Shown: in pieces, positions 29,885 through 32,990 of the stretch
Layout of the letters: each line of letters begins with the position of its first letter
Numbering within the stretch: the stretch's first letter is position 1
DNA from: an uncultured Sporosarcina sp.
GTDB taxonomy: Bacteria > Bacillota > Bacilli > Bacillales_A > Planococcaceae
DNA: 32,990 nucleotides
Assembly: GCA_948469885.1 (NCBI GenBank)
Contig: CAOKMT010000022.1
Location: forward strand, 1 to 32,990
Direction of reading: 5' to 3'
The notes under the pieces: generated by a model
What the model was told of the DNA's origin: nothing
What the model saw: the letters and a program-made list of their open reading frames with translations, nothing else
Databases searched by the model: none
Position numbers and translations under genes: made by a program

Positions 29885-31861
29885 CTAAAACTTGAAATAG
29901 CGGACTAAGCCATTCAGCTTTTCTGCTAAAAAGGCGAGCTGTTTTGAGCCTGCTGCGACTTCTTCCATAGACCTGCTGGCTTGTTGGCTTGTCGCGGCTG
30001 TCTCTTCTATCCCGGCAGCAGATTCTTCCGTAATTGCCGCGATTTCTTCGACGTAACGATGCATCTCCTGACTGTCCCCTGCAAAGGTGGATAGTTGGAT
30101 CGTTATTAATTTCACATTGTCCACCATTTCTGTCACGGCATTGTTAATGTCCATAAAGGTTTCGTTGGTCGTTTGAATAAGCAACGTTCCTTGTTCAACT
30201 TCTTTATAACCGCTTTGCAAGGAGGCGGTTACGTCGGCGGATTCGGTTTGAACATGAGAGACAATGTTTGTAATCTCCCCGATGGATGCTGACACTTGTT
30301 CTGAAAGTTTTCTGACTTCCCCTGCAACCACCGCAAACCCTTTACCTTGTTCTCCAGCTCTTGCAGCCTCGATTGTTGCATTCAGTGCTAACAGATTTGT
30401 TTGTTTTGCAACTTCTTGAATGACCGAGACCAATTTGGAAATCTCTTGTGTCTGCTGATCCAAGTTTTCCATTTTGCTCACTGCTTCTTTTACAATATGG
30501 TCGATTTTCCGCATCTGTCGATCTGATGATGCCACCAAGTTTCGTCCTTCATCCGACATCTGAAGCACTTCAACAGATGATGCTTGAATTTGTGCGCTTT
30601 TTTCGCTGGATGCTTGTATTTTTGCTGTGAAGTTTCCCATCGTGTAAGCTAAATCGCTTGCACGATCCGCTTGTTTTTCTGCGCCAGCTGCAATGTCTTG
30701 CATGGTCATCGCGATTTGTTCGGACCCGGTTTTCACTTCAATGGCGGAGTGGGTGAGTGATTCACTTTGTGCCGACACGCTGGAAGAAGCTTCCGCCACA
30801 TGTGCAATCGTGTCGTGGAGCGTGTTTTTCATCACTTGTATCGCGTTTGTTAATTGACCGATTTCATCATTTCGTTTGCTGTCTTCTGCCTCGATGGTTA
30901 AATTGCCTTTCGAAAGTTCTTCCATGACATGGGCCATTTTTTGAATGGGATTCGAGATCGTTTTACTGAATGTCACAGAGACAAACACGACAATAAGCAA
31001 TGTGATGATAGTTATGAGAAACGCAATGCGGATGATCTGTTGCTTTGTTTGATGAATGACAGATATGTCTTGCGTCATGCCGATGACTCCGATCATTTCA
31101 CTCGACGTCGGGTCATACATGGGTAGGTAGGAGTCCAAGCTTTTGTCACCTATACGGGATCCTGTCTCGTTGTCCATGACGTCTGCGATGATCGAAGCAT
31201 TGGACTTTCCGACATTTTCTTCATTGGAAGAGATGACGACTGTGCCATCTTGGTCGTATAGATCTATCGATACACCTTGTAACATATCGTTCAGCTCATT
31301 TAGAAAAGTGCTGTCGACACCTGTTTGTAGTGTCCCGATCACTTCATCCCGATCCATAATAGGTGCGAATGCACGAACGGCGAGACCACTGTTGCCAAAT
31401 TCAAAACCGGAGATCGGTTGTCCGTCTAATGTATGTTGAATGGCGGACATGCTGCTCTTGTCGTCGCTATGCTTATCTGGATTATGCCCGCGTAAAAAGA
31501 CGATCCCTGAGGCATCCCCAAATTCAAAAATATCCAATCGATGCTCCGATTGAAGACGAGGATAGACCTGCTTCACTTGATCGATCAGTTTTTCACGGTC
31601 TTTTGATTGGAAAGCGGAGATGAGCTCTTCATCATTTGCATAGATCTTGGTCAAATCTAGCAAATCTTTAGAAACATTATTGAATTGGGATTGGATTGTC
31701 TGTTCCATTTTTGCTTGCTGATTCGTAATCAGCTTTGTAAATCCACGCTCTGTTGAATAATAAAGGATGAGCATTGTAATAAGTAATGGCGCAATCGTTA
31801 AAGTAAGAAAAATGGCAAGTAGTTTTTTATTCAAGCTATCTACCTTAAACATTCTTTTCAT
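29885..31861 (-). CDS. Methyl-accepting chemotaxis protein with extracellular Cache-type sensor
   Basis: I place the start at the ATG at 31861 (658 residues): GAGGAA is well spaced there, and a TATAAT overlaps the longer start at 31921, so that codon is probably upstream of the mRNA start. TM1 is about 13-35. An extracellular sensor of about 245 residues follows, with a Cache-like pattern ([54 protein letters not shown]). TM2 is at about 280-302, then HAMP ([21 protein letters not shown]) and a cytoplasmic coiled coil. The CheA/CheW tip [20 protein letters not shown] and its continuation are intact near 485-515. The ligand is unknown. Confidence 0.92.
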   Translation of the reverse strand: MKRMFKVDSLNKKLLAIFLTLTIAPLLITMLILYYSTERGFTKLITNQQAKMEQTIQSQFNNVSKDLLDLTKIYANDEELISAFQSKDREKLIDQVKQVYPRLQSEHRLDIFEFGDASGIVFLRGHNPDKHSDDKSSMSAIQHTLDGQPISGFEFGNSGLAVRAFAPIMDRDEVIGTLQTGVDSTFLNELNDMLQGVSIDLYDQDGTVVISSNEENVGKSNASIIADVMDNETGSRIGDKSLDSYLPMYDPTSSEMIGVIGMTQDISVIHQTKQQIIRIAFLITIITLLIVVFVSVTFSKTISNPIQKMAHVMEELSKGNLTIEAEDSKRNDEIGQLTNAIQVMKNTLHDTIAHVAEASSSVSAQSESLTHSAIEVKTGSEQIAMTMQDIAAGAEKQADRASDLAYTMGNFTAKIQASSEKSAQIQASSVEVLQMSDEGRNLVASSDRQMRKIDHIVKEAVSKMENLDQQTQEISKLVSVIQEVAKQTNLLALNATIEAARAGEQGKGFAVVAGEVRKLSEQVSASIGEITNIVSHVQTESADVTASLQSGYKEVEQGTLLIQTTNETFMDINNAVTEMVDNVKLITIQLSTFAGDSQEMHRYVEEIAAITEESAAGIEETAATSQQASRSMEEVAAGSKQLAFLAEKLNGLVRYFKF

Positions 31862-31999
31862 TTCGATGTTCCTCGTTTCACACGTGAGTTTTTGAATGAC
31901 TTTAATAGAAGACTTTACCATTATAGTAAATCTTCTACTATTACTCTGTTAAGATTTTGTAAATTGAGGGTTTAATTTGTAGAAAATTTTTTCGAAATG

Positions 32000-32045
32000 A
32001 AAATCCGCTGACATCGTCATTTAAATCTCAGTTTCAGCGGATTTT
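32000..32045. terminator. Terminator overlapping the VanZ-like gene stop
   Basis: AAAATCCGCTGA (32000-32011) pairs with TCAGCGGATTTT (32034-32045), followed by T on the plus side. The right arm contains the stop codon of the minus-strand gene. It may act in both directions. Confidence 0.85.
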
Positions 32046-32513
32046 TTTGCGTTTTCCGAATAGGAGGCAGACCCGAAAAATGATAAGAAAGGTAAGGGCA
32101 CCGGCCATGTCGAGCGCGACATCTTGTAAAGTAGCCGTTCTTCCTCCCGTTAAGGACTGATGATATTCGTCAACGATTGCCACAAACAATGTTAAACCAG
32201 CGGCGGTGATCCATCGAAACGTGAATTTGGGCAAAACGAGGTAGATCATGGAAGCGAGTAAACCAAAAATGAAAAAATGTGCGCCTTTCCGGAGAAGGAA
32301 TTCCACGAAATAGTAGTAACCCCGTTCCTCCACAGAAACGGTAATGCCCCAATAAGGGATTTTGAGATTCGACAATGTCTGATCCAACGGCTTTCCGGAA
32401 AGTTTTTCTTGAAGTTGTGGCACGAGGGATTGTTGCTCATACGTCATGCCGGAAGATGAGTAAAGACCGACGAGAATGCAGATGAGTACTAAAAGATAAA
32501 TTAGTTTTTTCAT
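32034..32513 (-). CDS. VanZ-like membrane protein
   Basis: 159 residues with an N-terminal membrane segment, an extracellular stretch of about 45 residues (GMTYEQQSLVPQLQEKLSGK), then three membrane segments. The VanZ-family core is present: LLRKGAHFFIFGLLA (Arg-Lys-Gly-Ala-His) and VDEYHQSLTGGRTATLQDVALDMAGA (Asp-Glu..His-Gln..Gly-Arg..Asp). VanZ of the Tn1546 vancomycin cluster gives low-level teicoplanin resistance, but chromosomal relatives like this are mostly uncharacterised envelope proteins; nothing nearby suggests a glycopeptide cluster. Confidence 0.87.
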   Translation of the reverse strand: MKKLIYLLVLICILVGLYSSSGMTYEQQSLVPQLQEKLSGKPLDQTLSNLKIPYWGITVSVEERGYYYFVEFLLRKGAHFFIFGLLASMIYLVLPKFTFRWITAAGLTLFVAIVDEYHQSLTGGRTATLQDVALDMAGALTFLIIFRVCLLFGKRKKIR

Positions 32514-32590
32514 AGTTCCACTTTACCATAGGACAGGTTAAGGAAACAGCTTCTACGTTGAGTGGAGGGGGACAAGTTATCCTTTGCGGC

Positions 32591-32990
32591 GTTGGACAGA
32601 CGAAGCTGTTGGTTGGACAACTCGGCGGGGGTTGGAGTATCTCAGCGCACGGTTGGACATCCGCGCTTTACGTTGGACAATCCGATTGAAGCGTTGGCCC
32701 ATCGAAGCTATTGGTTGGACAACCCGGCTGAGGTTGGAGTATCTCCGCGCACGGTTGGACCTCCCGCGCTTTTCGTTGGACAATCCGATTGAGGCGTTGG
32801 CCCATCGAAGTTGTTGGTTGGACAACTCGTCTGAGGTTGGAGTATCTCTGTGCACGGTTGGACAATCCGCGCTTTTCGTTGGACAATCCGATTGCGGCGT
32901 TGGACAGTCGAAGCTATTGGTTGGACAACCCGTCTGAGGTTGGAGTATCTCCGCGCACGGTTGGACAACCCGCGCTTTGCGTTGGACAAT
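32591..32990. repeat. Higher-order tandem repeat, ~103-bp unit of five ~20.6-bp subunits
   Basis: GTTGG starts at 32591, 32612, 32631, 32652, 32672, 32693, 32714, 32733, 32754, 32775, 32796, 32817, 32836, 32857, 32878, 32899, 32920, 32939, 32960 and 32981. Successive gaps settle into 21, 21, 21, 21, 19, which sums to 103. Most subunits begin GTTGGACA; one class reads GTTGGAGTATCTC and one GTTGGCCCATCGAAG. About four units are seen, and the array runs off the window. Both strands are largely stop-free, but 103 is not a multiple of three, so the open frames are a composition effect and I do not call genes here. Confidence 0.9.

Noticed and set aside
32034-32513. Vancomycin or teicoplanin resistance cluster
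   Set aside because: Only a VanZ-family protein is present; there are no vanHAX or regulator genes nearby and chromosomal VanZ-like proteins are common.
32562-32989. Several overlapping open frames of 60-117 codons on both strands in the tandem repeat
   Set aside because: They arise because the repeat lacks stops; the 103-bp period is not a multiple of three, there are no ribosome sites, and the translations are Arg/Trp-rich low-complexity sequence.
32591-32990. CRISPR-like array
   Set aside because: There are no constant repeats separated by unique spacers; all subunits are variants of one another and no cas genes are present.

Overview
The window looks like a chromosomal segment of a Gram-positive, low-to-moderate GC Bacillales bacterium. 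The signs are strong AGGAGG-type ribosome sites, several TTG and GTG starts, SLH-anchored surface proteins, lipoproteins with clear lipoboxes, a VanZ-like protein, a YflT/DUF2382 stress protein behind a SigB-type promoter, and many factor-independent terminators. A Planococcaceae-like (for example Sporosarcina-like) host is my inference from general resemblance; no rRNA or other taxonomic marker is present.

Layout. Positions 1-500 hold a window-edge hairpin, a possible 15-codon ORF and AT-rich spacer. A small zinc-ribbon membrane protein (502-924) is followed by an M20 amidohydrolase on the minus strand (992-2110). Divergent from it, a consensus promoter and attenuator-like leader drive an iron-containing alcohol dehydrogenase-family gene and a methionine-type ABC importer, metQ-metN-metI (2316-6284). 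Next comes an FMN-dependent 2-hydroxy-acid oxidase (6490-7641).

Positions 8100-21495 form a cell-surface locus: a secreted YHYH-domain repeat protein with a C-terminal membrane anchor, a small lipoprotein, an SLH-CAP protein, and a giant 2960-residue adhesin-like protein. The giant protein has a Sec signal, three SLH domains, a glycine linker, about 20 FIVAR-like helical repeats, a long helical region, two Bap/VCBS-like beta blocks, and a C-terminus with RTX nonapeptides. That C-terminus resembles the type I secretion target domain of Gram-negative giant adhesins. It is the most unusual object in the window.

Positions 21831-26215 are a visibly AT-richer cassette: a HutC-type GntR regulator behind its own perfect palindromic operator, an HD-domain-like protein whose 'HD' pair reads 'QD', and a polar amino-acid ABC importer (ATPase, lipoprotein binding protein, two permeases). 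It ends at a bidirectional terminator.

The remainder is mostly on the minus strand: a lipoprotein form of MTA/SAH nucleosidase, an intergenic region with a structured mobile-element-like relic and a perfect sigma-A promoter that leads to a terminator without an evident gene (candidate ncRNA), the stress protein, a winged-helix protein whose ribosome site lies in a hairpin, a chemoreceptor, and a VanZ-family protein. The window ends inside a GC-richer higher-order tandem repeat. It has a ~103-bp unit made of five ~20.6-bp subunits, each beginning GTTGG, so the motif recurs about every two helical turns.
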